Part shown: positions 1 to 8,599 of the stretch, one piece after another | Numbering within the stretch: position 1 is the first letter of the stretch | Layout: each line of letters begins with the position of its first letter | Assembly (NCBI GenBank): GCA_904419745.1 | Contig: CAJFSS010000003.1 | Span: 62,001 to 126,000, forward strand | From: Candidatus Pseudoruminococcus merdavium | Lineage (GTDB): Bacteria; Bacillota; Clostridia; Oscillospirales; Ruminococcaceae | Direction of reading: 5' to 3' | DNA length: 64,000 nucleotides | The notes under the pieces: generated by a model | What the model was told of the DNA's origin: nothing | The model's database searches: none | What the model saw: the letters and a program-made list of their open reading frames with translations, nothing else | Program-made: the position numbers and the translations under genes

Positions 1-597
1 TATGCGATCGTGGGCTGGGGAGTGATTGAATATGTACATAGCCATTTTCGGGTGATAAACTTCGGTGCCATTACTACGCCTGCTGGGATGCCGTTTGAAG
101 AGAGGCTGGAACGCATTTATGATGAGATGACCCTGTTGCTCTCCCGTTACCACCCGGACGCGATGGCGGTGGAACAGTTGTTTTTTTCCACAAACCAAAA
201 AACCGGTATTGATGTGGCACAGGCAAGAGGAGTCATTCTGCTTGCCGCCAAAAAGCAAACGGTGCCAATGTTTGAATATACGCCGCTTCAGGTTAAGCAG
301 TCCGTAGTTGGCTATGGACAGGCGGTGAAGAAGCAGGTGCAGGAGATGACCCGCATGTTGCTTTCCCTGAAAGCGGTCCCTAAACCGGATGATACAGCGG
401 ATGCACTGGCGGTTGCCATCTGCCACGCCCATTCTTCCGGATCGAACGCCAGTATTGGACGGCTTTTGGGCTCGACAAAGGGAAAGAGCCAAAAACAAGT
501 TCTTGCTGATTATTATGAAAAGTTATACAACGAACAGCAGAAAAAGAAGAGGATGAATCAAAATGCTGTACAGTCTAAGAGGAACCCTCATCCATAA
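1..597 (+). CDS. ruvC: RuvC Holliday junction resolvase, 5'-truncated by window edge
   Basis: The frame is open from base 1 and the first residues (YAIVGWGVIEY) match the stretch just after the N-terminal catalytic Asp of RuvC. About eight to ten residues, including that Asp, therefore lie outside the window. RuvC is the Mg-dependent dimeric endonuclease that cuts Holliday junctions held by RuvAB. The AVEQLFF block carries the second catalytic acidic residue, and the KPDDTADALAVAICHAH block carries the last two. The tail is lysine-rich. ruvA begins 35 bases before this stop in another frame, so the two genes are probably translationally coupled. The family assignment is secure; the start cannot be seen. 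Confidence 0.96.
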   Translation, partial: YAIVGWGVIEYVHSHFRVINFGAITTPAGMPFEERLERIYDEMTLLLSRYHPDAMAVEQLFFSTNQKTGIDVAQARGVILLAAKKQTVPMFEYTPLQVKQSVVGYGQAVKKQVQEMTRMLLSLKAVPKPDDTADALAVAICHAHSSGSNASIGRLLGSTKGKSQKQVLADYYEKLYNEQQKKKRMNQNAVQSKRNPHP

Positions 598-1168
598 AGA
601 GGAGAACATGGCCGTGGTGGAATGCGGCGGTGTGGGATACAAATGTATGATGCCCCTGTCTACAATCTCTAAACTGCCCTCTACGGGCAGTGAGGTGACG
701 GTCTATACCCACTTGAATGTGAGGGAGGACGCCATTGATCTCTTTGGGTTTTATGAGATGGCGGAATTAAACTGCTTTAAAATGCTGACCTCCGTCTCCG
801 GAGTGGGGCCAAAAGCAGCGCTGTCCATCCTTTCCAATTTGAGCCCGGAACGGTTTGCCCTGTGCGTTGCGTCCAATGATGTCAAATCCCTGACGCGCAG
901 CCAGGGAATTGGACCTAAAATTGCCCAGCGTATTATTCTGGAGCTGAAGGATAAGGTCAAAAATGACGATATTGTCAAAGGCGTGGGGGATACTGCGGTG
1001 TTTACCGGCGGTGCTCTCAGTTCCAATGCGGGGGAGGCGGTCAGCGCCCTGGTGGTGCTTGGCTACGCGCAGTCGGACGCTGCTTCCGTGGTTGCGAAAC
1101 TCCCGCCGGAAATGTCGATTGAAGAGATGATAAAACAGGGATTAAAGCAGCTTGCAGGGCAGGTGTAA
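563..1168 (+). CDS. ruvA: RuvA, Holliday junction DNA-binding protein
   Basis: This 201-residue protein has the usual RuvA length. RuvA tetramers bind four-way junctions and load the RuvB motor. Residues 1-63 form the OB-fold domain (MLYSLRGTLIHKEEN start; VVECGGVGYKC). Two helix-hairpin-helix motifs follow: SVSGVGPKAALSIL near 78-91 and RSQGIGPKIAQRII near 112-126. The C-terminal part of about 60 residues (GEAVSALVVLGYAQSDA) is the RuvB-contacting domain III. The gene overlaps ruvC by 35 bases and is followed three bases after its stop by ruvB. This is a standard ruvCAB operon. Confidence 0.97.
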   Translation: MLYSLRGTLIHKEENMAVVECGGVGYKCMMPLSTISKLPSTGSEVTVYTHLNVREDAIDLFGFYEMAELNCFKMLTSVSGVGPKAALSILSNLSPERFALCVASNDVKSLTRSQGIGPKIAQRIILELKDKVKNDDIVKGVGDTAVFTGGALSSNAGEAVSALVVLGYAQSDAASVVAKLPPEMSIEEMIKQGLKQLAGQV

Positions 1169-1171
1169 CAG

Positions 1172-2227
1172 ATGGACGAACAGGAAATGGATTTTGAAAA
1201 CCGGATAGTCTCCCCAGAGTATGAGGGAATGGACAGCGATGTTGAATACACCCTGCGCCCAAAAACCTTGCACGAATATATTGGGCAGAAAAAAGCCAAG
1301 GAAAACCTTTCGATCTTTATCGAAGCAGCCAAAGGCAGGGCGGAAGCGCTCGATCATGTGCTGCTCTACGGCCCTCCGGGACTTGGTAAGACCACCCTTG
1401 CCGGAGTCATAGCCAATGAGATGAATGTCAATGTGCGCATTACCTCCGGCCCGGCAATTGAAAAACCAGGGGATTTGGCCGCTCTGCTGACCAATCTCAA
1501 CGAAAACGATATCCTCTTTATTGATGAAATCCACAGGCTTTCCCGCAGTGTGGAGGAAGTTCTTTACCCCGCAATGGAAGATTATGCACTGGATATTATT
1601 ATCGGCAAAGGCCCTGCAGCGCGCTCCATCCGTATAGATTTACCGAAATTTACTCTTGTAGGGGCTACTACAAGGGCGGGGCAGCTCACTTCTCCGCTGC
1701 GCGACCGTTTTGGCATCCAGCTGCGGCTGGAGCTGTACACCTATGAGGAACTTAGCGAAATTGTGACAAGAAGCGCCGGGATTCTCGGCGTCCAGGTGGA
1801 TGGAAAAGGCGCTTATGAAATCGCCCGGCGTTCCAGAGGGACTCCGCGAATTGCAAACCGTCTGCTCAAGCGGGTACGCGATTTTGCAGATGTCATTGGA
1901 AACGGGATTATTACGGAAGAAATTGCCCATGAAGCGCTCAACCGCCTGGAAATTGATGATTTGGGGCTGGACAGCACCGACAGGAGAATGCTGGAGGCCA
2001 TCATCACCATGTATGGCGGCGGCCCGGTGGGGCTGGACACCCTTGCCGCGGCAATCGGAGAGGAAGCTATCACACTGGAAGACGTCTACGAGCCGTACTT
2101 GATGCAGATTGGATTTTTAAGCCGCACCCAGCGTGGACGCTGCGTGACGCCGCTCGCCTATTCCCATCTGGGTCTTGTTATGCCGGGACAGCAGAGTTTT
2201 GATGGGATTATTCCCCAAAATAAATAG
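1172..2227 (+). CDS. ruvB: RuvB, branch-migration AAA+ ATPase
   Basis: RuvB is the hexameric motor that drives branch migration at RuvA-bound junctions. The 351-residue product is of normal length. Walker A is GPPGLGKTT near residues 67-75 and Walker B is LFIDEIHRL near 115-123. The sensor-1 and arginine-finger region [17 protein letters not shown] is present. The C-terminal winged-helix part ends with [17 protein letters not shown]. The ATG is three bases after the ruvA stop; a further GAA-rich N-terminal extension of about 20 residues precedes the conserved [11 protein letters not shown] segment, as is common in clostridia. No residue of the core motifs is missing. Confidence 0.97.
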   Translation: MDEQEMDFENRIVSPEYEGMDSDVEYTLRPKTLHEYIGQKKAKENLSIFIEAAKGRAEALDHVLLYGPPGLGKTTLAGVIANEMNVNVRITSGPAIEKPGDLAALLTNLNENDILFIDEIHRLSRSVEEVLYPAMEDYALDIIIGKGPAARSIRIDLPKFTLVGATTRAGQLTSPLRDRFGIQLRLELYTYEELSEIVTRSAGILGVQVDGKGAYEIARRSRGTPRIANRLLKRVRDFADVIGNGIITEEIAHEALNRLEIDDLGLDSTDRRMLEAIITMYGGGPVGLDTLAAAIGEEAITLEDVYEPYLMQIGFLSRTQRGRCVTPLAYSHLGLVMPGQQSFDGIIPQNK

Positions 2228-2239
2228 GAGAAACGTTTG

Positions 2240-3103
2240 ATGAGAGTTACGACTGACTGGAAAGATTATGAAATCTTAGATACTTCAGGAGGGGAAAAAC
2301 TGGAACGGTGGAAGGAATACCTTCTGATCCGTCCGGATCCGCAGATTATCTGGAATACTCCCCATACCGACCCTCTGTGGAAAAAAGCTCATGCCCGCTA
2401 CCATCGTTCCAGTACGGGCGGTGGAAAATGGGAAGAATACAAAAGGAAACCCGAAGAATGGCAGGTTTCCTATAAAGGTTTACGGTTCCATATCCGCCCG
2501 ACCGGCTTTAAGCATACCGGGCTGTTCCCGGAACAGGCGGTTAACTGGGATTTTTTGCAGGAAAAAATCCAAAGCGCGGGCCGGGAAGTCAGCGTGCTCA
2601 ACCTCTTTGCCTATACCGGGGGTGCGACGCTCGCCTGCGCGCAGGCAGGCGCAAAGGTCTGCCATGTGGATGCCTCCAAGGGCATGGTACAGTGGGCAAG
2701 AGAAAACGCCGCGCTGTCCGGGCTGGACGGGCGTCCGATCCGATGGATTGTGGATGACTGCCAGAAATTTGTAGAGCGGGAAATCCGGCGCGGCAGACGA
2801 TATGACGTGGTCATCATGGACCCGCCTTCCTATGGCAGGGGTCCCGGCGGGGAAGTCTGGAAGCTGGAAGACCAGATTTATCCACTGTTGGAACTGTGTA
2901 CAAAGGTACTTTCCGATGACCCACTGCTTTTCCTGCTCAACTCCTATACTACGGGCCTGTCCCCTTCGGTAATGGCCTATCTGCTGAGGGTGACGGTGGG
3001 CGCCTCCTTTGAAGGGAGAGTATGGGCGGATGAAATCGGCCTTCCGGTGAAGGACAGCGGAGGAATTTTGCCGTGCGGTTCTACGGCCGTGTTTGAACGA
3101 TAG
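2240..3103 (+). CDS. Class I SAM-dependent methyltransferase, RlmI/PF10672-like
   Basis: The product has about 287 residues. The AdoMet-binding loop is NLFAYTGGATLACAQAG near residues 121-137, followed by the acidic strand end CHVDASKGM. The catalytic motif IMDPPSYGRG lies near 193-202. This combination is typical of the RlmI-like rRNA cytosine-C5 methyltransferase branch, so the likely substrate is 23S rRNA; that is inference. No PUA domain is evident at the N-terminus, making it shorter than RlmI. ATG 2240 is preferred over the in-frame TTG three bases earlier, with TAGGAG nine bases upstream. It follows ruvB closely and is probably in the same operon. Confidence 0.85.
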   Translation: MRVTTDWKDYEILDTSGGEKLERWKEYLLIRPDPQIIWNTPHTDPLWKKAHARYHRSSTGGGKWEEYKRKPEEWQVSYKGLRFHIRPTGFKHTGLFPEQAVNWDFLQEKIQSAGREVSVLNLFAYTGGATLACAQAGAKVCHVDASKGMVQWARENAALSGLDGRPIRWIVDDCQKFVEREIRRGRRYDVVIMDPPSYGRGPGGEVWKLEDQIYPLLELCTKVLSDDPLLFLLNSYTTGLSPSVMAYLLRVTVGASFEGRVWADEIGLPVKDSGGILPCGSTAVFER

Positions 3104-3178
3104 CATGAATACCGCAAAACGGGCCCGACCATAACCTGGCGGGCACCGTCTAGCGCAAGGATAGAGGGAATTAGACCA

Positions 3179-4042
3179 ATGCAAATAATTATTGAAACAC
3201 AGCACCTCACGTTCGGTTATCCGAAAGAGGACGATACGCTGGCCGAAGTGCTGCATGGCATTGATCTGTCCATTGAACAGGGACAGTTTGTCGCTGTGCT
3301 TGGGCATAATGGGTCGGGTAAGTCCACCTTGGCAAAGCATTTCAATGCAATTTTGCTGCCGAGCGGAGGAAGAGTGATTGTCGCAGGTTTTGATACCATG
3401 GAGGAGGACAAACTCTATGATATCCGACAGAATGTGGGCATGGTGTTCCAGAACCCGGATAATCAGATCGTCGCGACGATTGTGGAGGAGGACGTCGCCT
3501 TTGCACTGGAAAACCTTGGGGTGGAGCCGAAGGAGATCCGCAGGCGGGTGGATGAGGCGCTGAAAGCAGTCGGGATGTATGAATATCGTGGGCATGCGCC
3601 GCACCAGCTCTCCGGCGGGCAAAAACAGAGGGTGGCGATTGCGGGCATTATTGCCATGCGCCCGCAGTGCATCGTGCTCGACGAGCCAACCGCCATGCTC
3701 GATCCAAGAGGGCGCAAAGAGGTCCTGCGGACGATAAAACAACTCAAAGAGGAGTATGGGATTACCATTGTGCTTATCACCCATTATATGGAAGAAGCAG
3801 TACAGGCGGACCGTGTCGTTGTTGTAGATAATGGGAACCTCCTGTTGGACGGAACCCCGCGTGAGGTGTTCTCCCATGTCAAGCTTCTCAAAGAAGTTGG
3901 GCTGGACGTCCCGCAGGCAACGGAGCTTATCTATGAATTGCAAAAAGAGGGGATTTCGTTCCCAGATGGGATTTTGACCGAAGACGAATGTGTTGACGCG
4001 ATTGTAAACTGGATGGAGGGACTTGGCGATGTCAGTCATTAA
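3179..4042 (+). CDS. ecfA1: ECF transporter ATPase EcfA1 (CbiO-type)
   Basis: This is one of the two ABC ATPases of the group II energy-coupling-factor module, which powers uptake of vitamins and other micronutrients through exchangeable S components. Walker A is GHNGSGKST, the Q-loop is VFQNPDNQ, the signature is LSGGQKQR and Walker B is [12 protein letters not shown]. The H-loop is LITHYMEEA. The 287-residue length is typical. ATG 3179 has GAGGGA upstream. The end overlaps ecfA2 by 14 bases, so the two subunits are likely made in balance. No S-component gene lies nearby, as expected for a group II module that serves scattered substrate-binding subunits. Confidence 0.95.
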   Translation: MQIIIETQHLTFGYPKEDDTLAEVLHGIDLSIEQGQFVAVLGHNGSGKSTLAKHFNAILLPSGGRVIVAGFDTMEEDKLYDIRQNVGMVFQNPDNQIVATIVEEDVAFALENLGVEPKEIRRRVDEALKAVGMYEYRGHAPHQLSGGQKQRVAIAGIIAMRPQCIVLDEPTAMLDPRGRKEVLRTIKQLKEEYGITIVLITHYMEEAVQADRVVVVDNGNLLLDGTPREVFSHVKLLKEVGLDVPQATELIYELQKEGISFPDGILTEDECVDAIVNWMEGLGDVSH

Positions 4043-4889
4043 AACAGAGGAACTCTGCTATGTCTATTCTCCGGGCACTCCGTTCCAGAAGACTGCGGTG
4101 GATCATGTCTCCCTGGAAATTGAGAAGGGGGAATTTGTCGGGGTCATTGGCCATACCGGATCTGGAAAATCTACGTTGATTCAGCATTTTAACGGCCTGC
4201 TCAAACCTACGGCGGGGAAAATCTATTTAAACGGAAAAGATATGTGGGCGCAGGACACAGATATCCGCAAGGTGCGCTTTCAGGTTGGCCTGGTGTTCCA
4301 GTATCCGGAATACCAGCTGTTTGAGGAGACGGTTTTTAAGGATATCGCCTTTGGCCCGACCAATATGAGCCTTTCTGAGGAAGAGATCCGTCAGCGGGTA
4401 TATGAGTCTGCGGAATTTGTCGGCCTTTCCACAGATTTAATGGAAAAATCCCCGTTTGAACTCTCCGGAGGACAAAAACGCCGGGTTGCCATTGCTGGCG
4501 TATTTGCCATGAATCCGGATGTGCTGATCCTGGACGAGCCGACGGCGGGCCTTGACCCGAAAGGGCGGGAGATGATCTTAAAACAGATTTCCCAGTACCA
4601 CCAGGCGAGGGGAAATACGGTGCTGCTTGTCTCCCACAGCATGGAGGACACGGCGAAATATGCCCAAAAGGTGCTTGTGATGAACCGGGCAAAGGTCTAT
4701 CTATATGATACGGTGGACAATGTCTTTTCCCATGCACAGGAAATCGAATCCCTGGGGCTGGATATCCCACAGGTGACAAAGATTTTCTATGCACTGAAAA
4801 AACAGGGGCTAGCTGTCTCCTCGAACATCTATACTGCGGAACAGGGTAAGAGGGAATTGCTCCGGCTTGCGGCAAAGGAGGGAAAATAA
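4029..4889 (+). CDS. ecfA2: ECF transporter ATPase EcfA2 (CbiO-type)
   Basis: This is the second ECF ATPase and partner of EcfA1. Motifs are GHTGSGKST (Walker A), VFQYPEYQ (Q-loop), ELSGGQKRR (signature), [12 protein letters not shown] (Walker B) and VSHSMED (H-loop). ATG 4029 is chosen over the upstream in-frame TTG 4023 because GGAGGG at 4015-4020 sits eight bases before the ATG but only two before the TTG. The gene overlaps ecfA1 by 14 bases, and its stop abuts the ecfT start directly. The product has about 286 residues. Confidence 0.95.
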   Translation: MSVIKTEELCYVYSPGTPFQKTAVDHVSLEIEKGEFVGVIGHTGSGKSTLIQHFNGLLKPTAGKIYLNGKDMWAQDTDIRKVRFQVGLVFQYPEYQLFEETVFKDIAFGPTNMSLSEEEIRQRVYESAEFVGLSTDLMEKSPFELSGGQKRRVAIAGVFAMNPDVLILDEPTAGLDPKGREMILKQISQYHQARGNTVLLVSHSMEDTAKYAQKVLVMNRAKVYLYDTVDNVFSHAQEIESLGLDIPQVTKIFYALKKQGLAVSSNIYTAEQGKRELLRLAAKEGK

Positions 4890-5708
4890 ATGCTCAAGGA
4901 TATTACACTCGGCCAGTATTTTCCCGGGGAATCAGTCATTCACCGGATGGATTCCCGTGCCAAAATTCTCCTGACAATCGTGTATATTGTTATGTTGTTT
5001 ATCGCCAATAATGTGGTGGGGCTTGGCCTGTCCGTTGTCTTTGCGGGACTTCTCTATGTGATTGCCAAAATCCCCATGCGGATGATTTTGAGAAGTTTAA
5101 AACCGGTTATCCCCATTGTGATTTTTACCGCCGTACTCAATATGTTTTTTGTACAAGGGGAAGGGCAGCCACTCTTTTCTTGGTGGATTTTTAAATTGTA
5201 CAAAGAAGGGCTGTATACCGCCGGATTTATGGCGGTACGTATTGTCTGCCTGATTGCAGGGACTTCCCTGTTGACCTATACGACCTCCCCGATAACGCTG
5301 ACCGACGGGATTGAAAGCCTGCTCAAGCCCCTGGAAAAAGTCCATTTTCCGGCGCATGAACTTGCGATGATGATGACGATTGCCCTGCGCTTTATCCCGA
5401 CGTTGATTGAGGAAACGGATAAAATCATGAGTGCGCAGAAGGCGCGGGGTGCGGATTTGGATTCTGGCAACCTGATGCAGAAGGTGAAATCCCTGATTCC
5501 AATTTTAATCCCTCTGTTTGTCTCCGCATTTCGGCGTGCAGATGAATTGGCGCTCGCCATGGAGTGCCGCTGTTACCGTGGCGGTTCCGGGCGCACCAGG
5601 ATGCGCCAGATGAAACTGAGCGGGATTGATGCGTGCGCATCTGCGGTGTTGATCCTCTCTTTGGCGATTGTCATAGCAACCAATTTCCTGATTCCGGCGG
5701 TGATTTAA
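4890..5708 (+). CDS. ecfT: ECF transporter transmembrane protein EcfT
   Basis: EcfT is the membrane scaffold joining the two ATPases to substrate-binding S components. The 272-residue protein has several hydrophobic segments (for example IVYIVMLFIANNVVGLGLSV and the C-terminal ASAVLILSLAIVIATNFLI). It also has the cytoplasmic coupling motifs: AQKARGADLDSG near residues 183-194, and a second AMECRCYRGG near 222-231. The second motif reads CRC rather than the canonical ARG. ATG 4890 follows the ecfA2 stop without a gap. The start of truA lies two bases after the stop. Confidence 0.95.
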   Translation: MLKDITLGQYFPGESVIHRMDSRAKILLTIVYIVMLFIANNVVGLGLSVVFAGLLYVIAKIPMRMILRSLKPVIPIVIFTAVLNMFFVQGEGQPLFSWWIFKLYKEGLYTAGFMAVRIVCLIAGTSLLTYTTSPITLTDGIESLLKPLEKVHFPAHELAMMMTIALRFIPTLIEETDKIMSAQKARGADLDSGNLMQKVKSLIPILIPLFVSAFRRADELALAMECRCYRGGSGRTRMRQMKLSGIDACASAVLILSLAIVIATNFLIPAVI

Positions 5709-5710
5709 CT

Positions 5711-6481
5711 TTGGCGCGTAATCTGCTTGTGCGGTGCTCTTACTGCGGTACCGCTTACCATGGCTTTCAGATACAGAAAAATGGAGATACGGTTGCGGCA
5801 AGGTTGATGGAGGCGATTTTTCAGGTGACGGGGGAGGCTTCTCCTACCATTGGCTGCTCCAGGACAGATGCGGGCGTGCATGCCAGGGAATACTTTTTCA
5901 ATTTCCATACGGGAGCAAAAATTTCCTCGGAACGTCTGCCCGCCGCACTCAACGCCCATCTTCCCTATGATATTGCAGTGACAGCGTGCCGGGAAGTCCC
6001 GGAAGATTTCCACGCCCGTTACCGCGCAGTGGGGAAAGAATACTGCTATTTTATCCACAATTCCCCTGTGCGTGATCCTTTTTGTGAATCCCTGAAATAC
6101 CATTATCGCTATCCTTTGGATGAGAAATTGCTGGATCATGCGGCCAAATGGTTTGTGGGAACACATGATTTTTCGGCTTTCTGTTCTGCGGGTAGCAGTG
6201 TGAAGGATACCGTGCGCACCATCACGGAAGCACGGGTCAGCCGGGAAGGGGAATTGGTTCTTTTCACCGTCCGTGGAACTGGGTTTCTCTATAACATGGT
6301 ACGGATTATGGCAGGAACGTTGCTCGGTGTTGCAGAGGGAAAACTGAGCGCACAGGAGATACCCGACATTATAAACTCCTGTGACCGTAGTCGGGCAGGG
6401 ATAACTGCTCCAGCCCATGGATTGTATCTAAATCGTGTTTTTTATACATGGGAAGAATTTGAAACGCTCCCCGGGAGGTGA
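5711..6481 (+). CDS. truA: TruA, tRNA pseudouridine(38-40) synthase
   Basis: TruA converts uridines 38, 39 and 40 of the tRNA anticodon arm to pseudouridine. The catalytic Asp lies in GCSRTDAGVHAR, and RGTGFLYNMVRIMAG is the conserved C-terminal block. The open frame extends upstream into ecfT, but homology begins near NLLVRCSYCGTAYHGFQ. TTG 5711, two bases after the ecfT stop, is therefore the likely start; that gives about 256 residues, the family norm. Placement directly after ecfA1-A2-T is a common Firmicutes arrangement, although the ribosomal-protein genes that usually flank the cluster are absent here. Confidence 0.93.
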   Translation: MARNLLVRCSYCGTAYHGFQIQKNGDTVAARLMEAIFQVTGEASPTIGCSRTDAGVHAREYFFNFHTGAKISSERLPAALNAHLPYDIAVTACREVPEDFHARYRAVGKEYCYFIHNSPVRDPFCESLKYHYRYPLDEKLLDHAAKWFVGTHDFSAFCSAGSSVKDTVRTITEARVSREGELVLFTVRGTGFLYNMVRIMAGTLLGVAEGKLSAQEIPDIINSCDRSRAGITAPAHGLYLNRVFYTWEEFETLPGR

Positions 6482-6486
6482 GAGAA

Positions 6487-7680
6487 ATGTCTACCATCAC
6501 AGATTTGCGCAGGGAACGCAAACGCAGGAATCGCAAGCGTATGCTCAAGACCCTGATTATTATTGTTTTGCTGATCGCAGCCGCAGTGGGCAGTGTGTTT
6601 GTCTATGAAAAGTATTTAAAAAATGGGGAAGGGATCCCCGGTCTTCAGCAAAACGAACTGGAACTCACATCCTCGGAGTCCGGTTCTTCCAAAGATGGGG
6701 GCATTTCCCTTGTGGGAGGGGAACCCCGAGAGATCTATTCTTTTGACGGTTCCATCGGCGTCTTGACAGATACGGAATTTACCGTCTATTCTGCAAGTGG
6801 GAAAACAACCCTCAGTTATCAGCACGGTTATAATCAACCGCAGGTGCGTATCCATGGTTCCTATGCCCTTTTGTATGACGCAGGAGGACGCAAGGTTTCG
6901 GTTGTCACAAAAAACCGGATAGTCCAGGAACGGGAGCTGGAACAGTCCATTGTCTATGCTACCGTGTCGAAAGATGGGTATCTGGGCCTTGCACTGGAGG
7001 CAACTTCTTTTGGGTCACAACTTTCTGTCTATGATACGACACAAACAGAGATTTTTAAGTGGTATACTTCTGATTATCAGATTCTCTCTTTGGATTTCCA
7101 TCCGGACAGCAAAGGCGCCGTGGTCAACTGTATCGGGACAACCGGCGGGGAAAAGCTTTCTGTTTTGTATACGTTTCAATTTGATAAGCAGGAACCCCTT
7201 GCCAGGACAGAAATCCTCGGTTCTCTTGTGCTGGAGACGGATTATTCCTCCGGGCAGGTATTTGCCGCAGCGGATGATAAATGCCTTGTCATGAAAAGCA
7301 AGGGAGATGTTAGCGGTGAATATGCCTATGGAGATAATTCTCCAATCCTGTTTGCAAAATCCTCTGGGGATTATCATGGGGTGGTTTTGCAGCAGTATGC
7401 CAATAACCGGAAGATGAATTTGATTGTGCTGGATAACGGATGCAATCAAAAGGCAAGCATCCCGGTGTCCGGCGTAAGGGATATCTATATTGATTCCGAT
7501 AAAATTTATGTTCTTTCAGAAATCCTTTCCTGCTATGATTTATCTGGGAACCTGTTGTCCCAGCAGGCAGTGGATGGAAGCGCCCATAAAATCACAGTGG
7601 TTTCAGGGAAGGTCTATCTGTGTACGCTCTCATCCTTGGAACAGGTACAGTTGACAACTGTTGAAAATTCACAGTCTTAA
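6487..7680 (+). CDS. DUF5711-like single-pass membrane protein
   Basis: The function is unknown. The N-terminus is highly basic (RRERKRRNRKRM) and is followed by one membrane segment near residues 23-43. About 350 residues of predicted extracytoplasmic, beta-rich sequence follow. Repeated strand-like blocks there (for example EIYSFDGSIGVLTDTEFTVY and SCYDLSGNLLS) suggest a beta-propeller-like fold, which is inference. Resemblance to DUF5711 proteins of Clostridia is from recall. ATG 6487 is preferred over GTG 6478 because GGAGGTG lies seven bases upstream of it. It partly overlaps the truA operon spacing and precedes the CvpA-like gene, so these are probably co-transcribed. Confidence 0.7.
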   Translation: MSTITDLRRERKRRNRKRMLKTLIIIVLLIAAAVGSVFVYEKYLKNGEGIPGLQQNELELTSSESGSSKDGGISLVGGEPREIYSFDGSIGVLTDTEFTVYSASGKTTLSYQHGYNQPQVRIHGSYALLYDAGGRKVSVVTKNRIVQERELEQSIVYATVSKDGYLGLALEATSFGSQLSVYDTTQTEIFKWYTSDYQILSLDFHPDSKGAVVNCIGTTGGEKLSVLYTFQFDKQEPLARTEILGSLVLETDYSSGQVFAAADDKCLVMKSKGDVSGEYAYGDNSPILFAKSSGDYHGVVLQQYANNRKMNLIVLDNGCNQKASIPVSGVRDIYIDSDKIYVLSEILSCYDLSGNLLSQQAVDGSAHKITVVSGKVYLCTLSSLEQVQLTTVENSQS

Positions 7681-7699
7681 TACAAGGAGGAAACGGACT

Positions 7700-8419
7700 A
7701 TGACATGGTCTTCCATTTTGTTGGATATTGCAGTCGTCCTGTTACTTCTCGGCGGGATTTTTAAGGGAAAACATGACGGCTTTTTAAAATCCCTGATTTT
7801 ATTTCTTGGAGGAGTAGCTTCTCTACTGATTGCGGGATTTCTTTCCGGATGGCTGGCCGATTGGATTTATGACAGCTTTCTGAGAGAACGGATTGCCGCT
7901 TCTGTTCTGGGAGCGATGCAGCAAAATGGTGCACAACAGCTGACAGATTCCCTACAGGGGATTCTTGCTGCACTTGGCGGGATGCTTGGTATGGTGGCGC
8001 AGGCTTTTGATCTTTCCTCCCTGCAACTGAGCGCGGAACAGATTGCAAGTGCACTGGATGGAAATCTCAGCGAGCTGTCCGGCGTCCTGACTGACCAGGT
8101 CTTTGGGCCGCCGGTCAGGGGTCTTGTTGCAGCGATTGCCTTTGTAATCTTGTTTTCGCTGTGTCTACTTGTATTCCGTCTGATTGGAAGGAGCCTACAG
8201 GCAGTCAACCGGGTCCCGATTGTAGGAGGGATCAACCGTCTGCTTGGTATGGTATTTGGCTTTTTCAATGCCGCATTTTGGCTTGTAGTACTGAGTTTTG
8301 TCTTTTCTCTGCTTCTCATGTTGTTTGGATCTCAGGATGGATTCCTCAGTCAGCAGACAGTTGACAGTTCCTGGCTGTTTGGGTGGATTTATCACCACAA
8401 TCCCTTGATTCAGGCGTGA
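7700..8419 (+). CDS. CvpA-family membrane protein
   Basis: The 239-residue protein has about four to five hydrophobic segments: the N-terminal SILLDIAVVLLLLGGIFKG, SLILFLGGVASLLIAGFLSG, GLVAAIAFVILFSLCLLVF, and FFNAAFWLVVLSFVFSLLLM. The opening with a helix followed by GxxxGFxKSL, and the later INRLLGMVFGFFNA block, are typical of CvpA/colicin V production-type proteins. Their molecular role is not firmly established. ATG 7700 has AAGGAGG at 7684-7690, nine bases upstream. It is probably the last gene of the truA-DUF5711 unit. Confidence 0.78.
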   Translation: MTWSSILLDIAVVLLLLGGIFKGKHDGFLKSLILFLGGVASLLIAGFLSGWLADWIYDSFLRERIAASVLGAMQQNGAQQLTDSLQGILAALGGMLGMVAQAFDLSSLQLSAEQIASALDGNLSELSGVLTDQVFGPPVRGLVAAIAFVILFSLCLLVFRLIGRSLQAVNRVPIVGGINRLLGMVFGFFNAAFWLVVLSFVFSLLLMLFGSQDGFLSQQTVDSSWLFGWIYHHNPLIQA

Positions 8420-8478
8420 ACTGGGGAAAACGGAGAATTTATTTACAAATTCCCCGTAAAACAGAAATATTCTCTGCG

Positions 8479-8484
8479 TATAAT
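8479..8484 (+). promoter_or_regulatory. Candidate -10 element upstream of clpE
   Basis: TATAAT lies 116 bases before the clpE start. No good -35 hexamer is present at 16-18 bases, so the promoter is tentative. I saw no CtsR-type direct repeat (GGTCAAA) in this interval. Confidence 0.4.
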
Positions 8485-8543
8485 GGTATTCGGTCACTTG
8501 CCGCAGTCAGTATGCTTTGTGGCATATTTTTGATACAGAAAAT

Positions 8544-8583
8544 GGGGTGCGATACCCCGGGCGCCGGCTTATTGGACCGGCGC
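8544..8583 (+). promoter_or_regulatory. clpE: Tandem hairpins in the clpE leader
   Basis: Two adjacent inverted repeats occur: GGGGT(gcgat)ACCCC at 8544-8558 and GCGCCGG(cttattgga)CCGGCGC at 8561-8583. The second ends only four bases before the GGAGGG ribosome site (8588-8593) of clpE (ATG 8600). They could control translation or mRNA stability; no poly-T follows, so they are not terminators. Confidence 0.6.
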
Positions 8584-8599
8584 GGATGGAGGGTACTCA

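Noticed and set aside
3104..3178. Terminator between the methyltransferase and ecfA1
   Set aside because: GC-rich repeats are imperfect and no T-run follows.
2480..4039. A 519-codon minus-strand open frame across the methyltransferase and ecfA1
   Set aside because: It is the shadow of two well-supported plus-strand genes, has no recognisable domain and no ribosome site.
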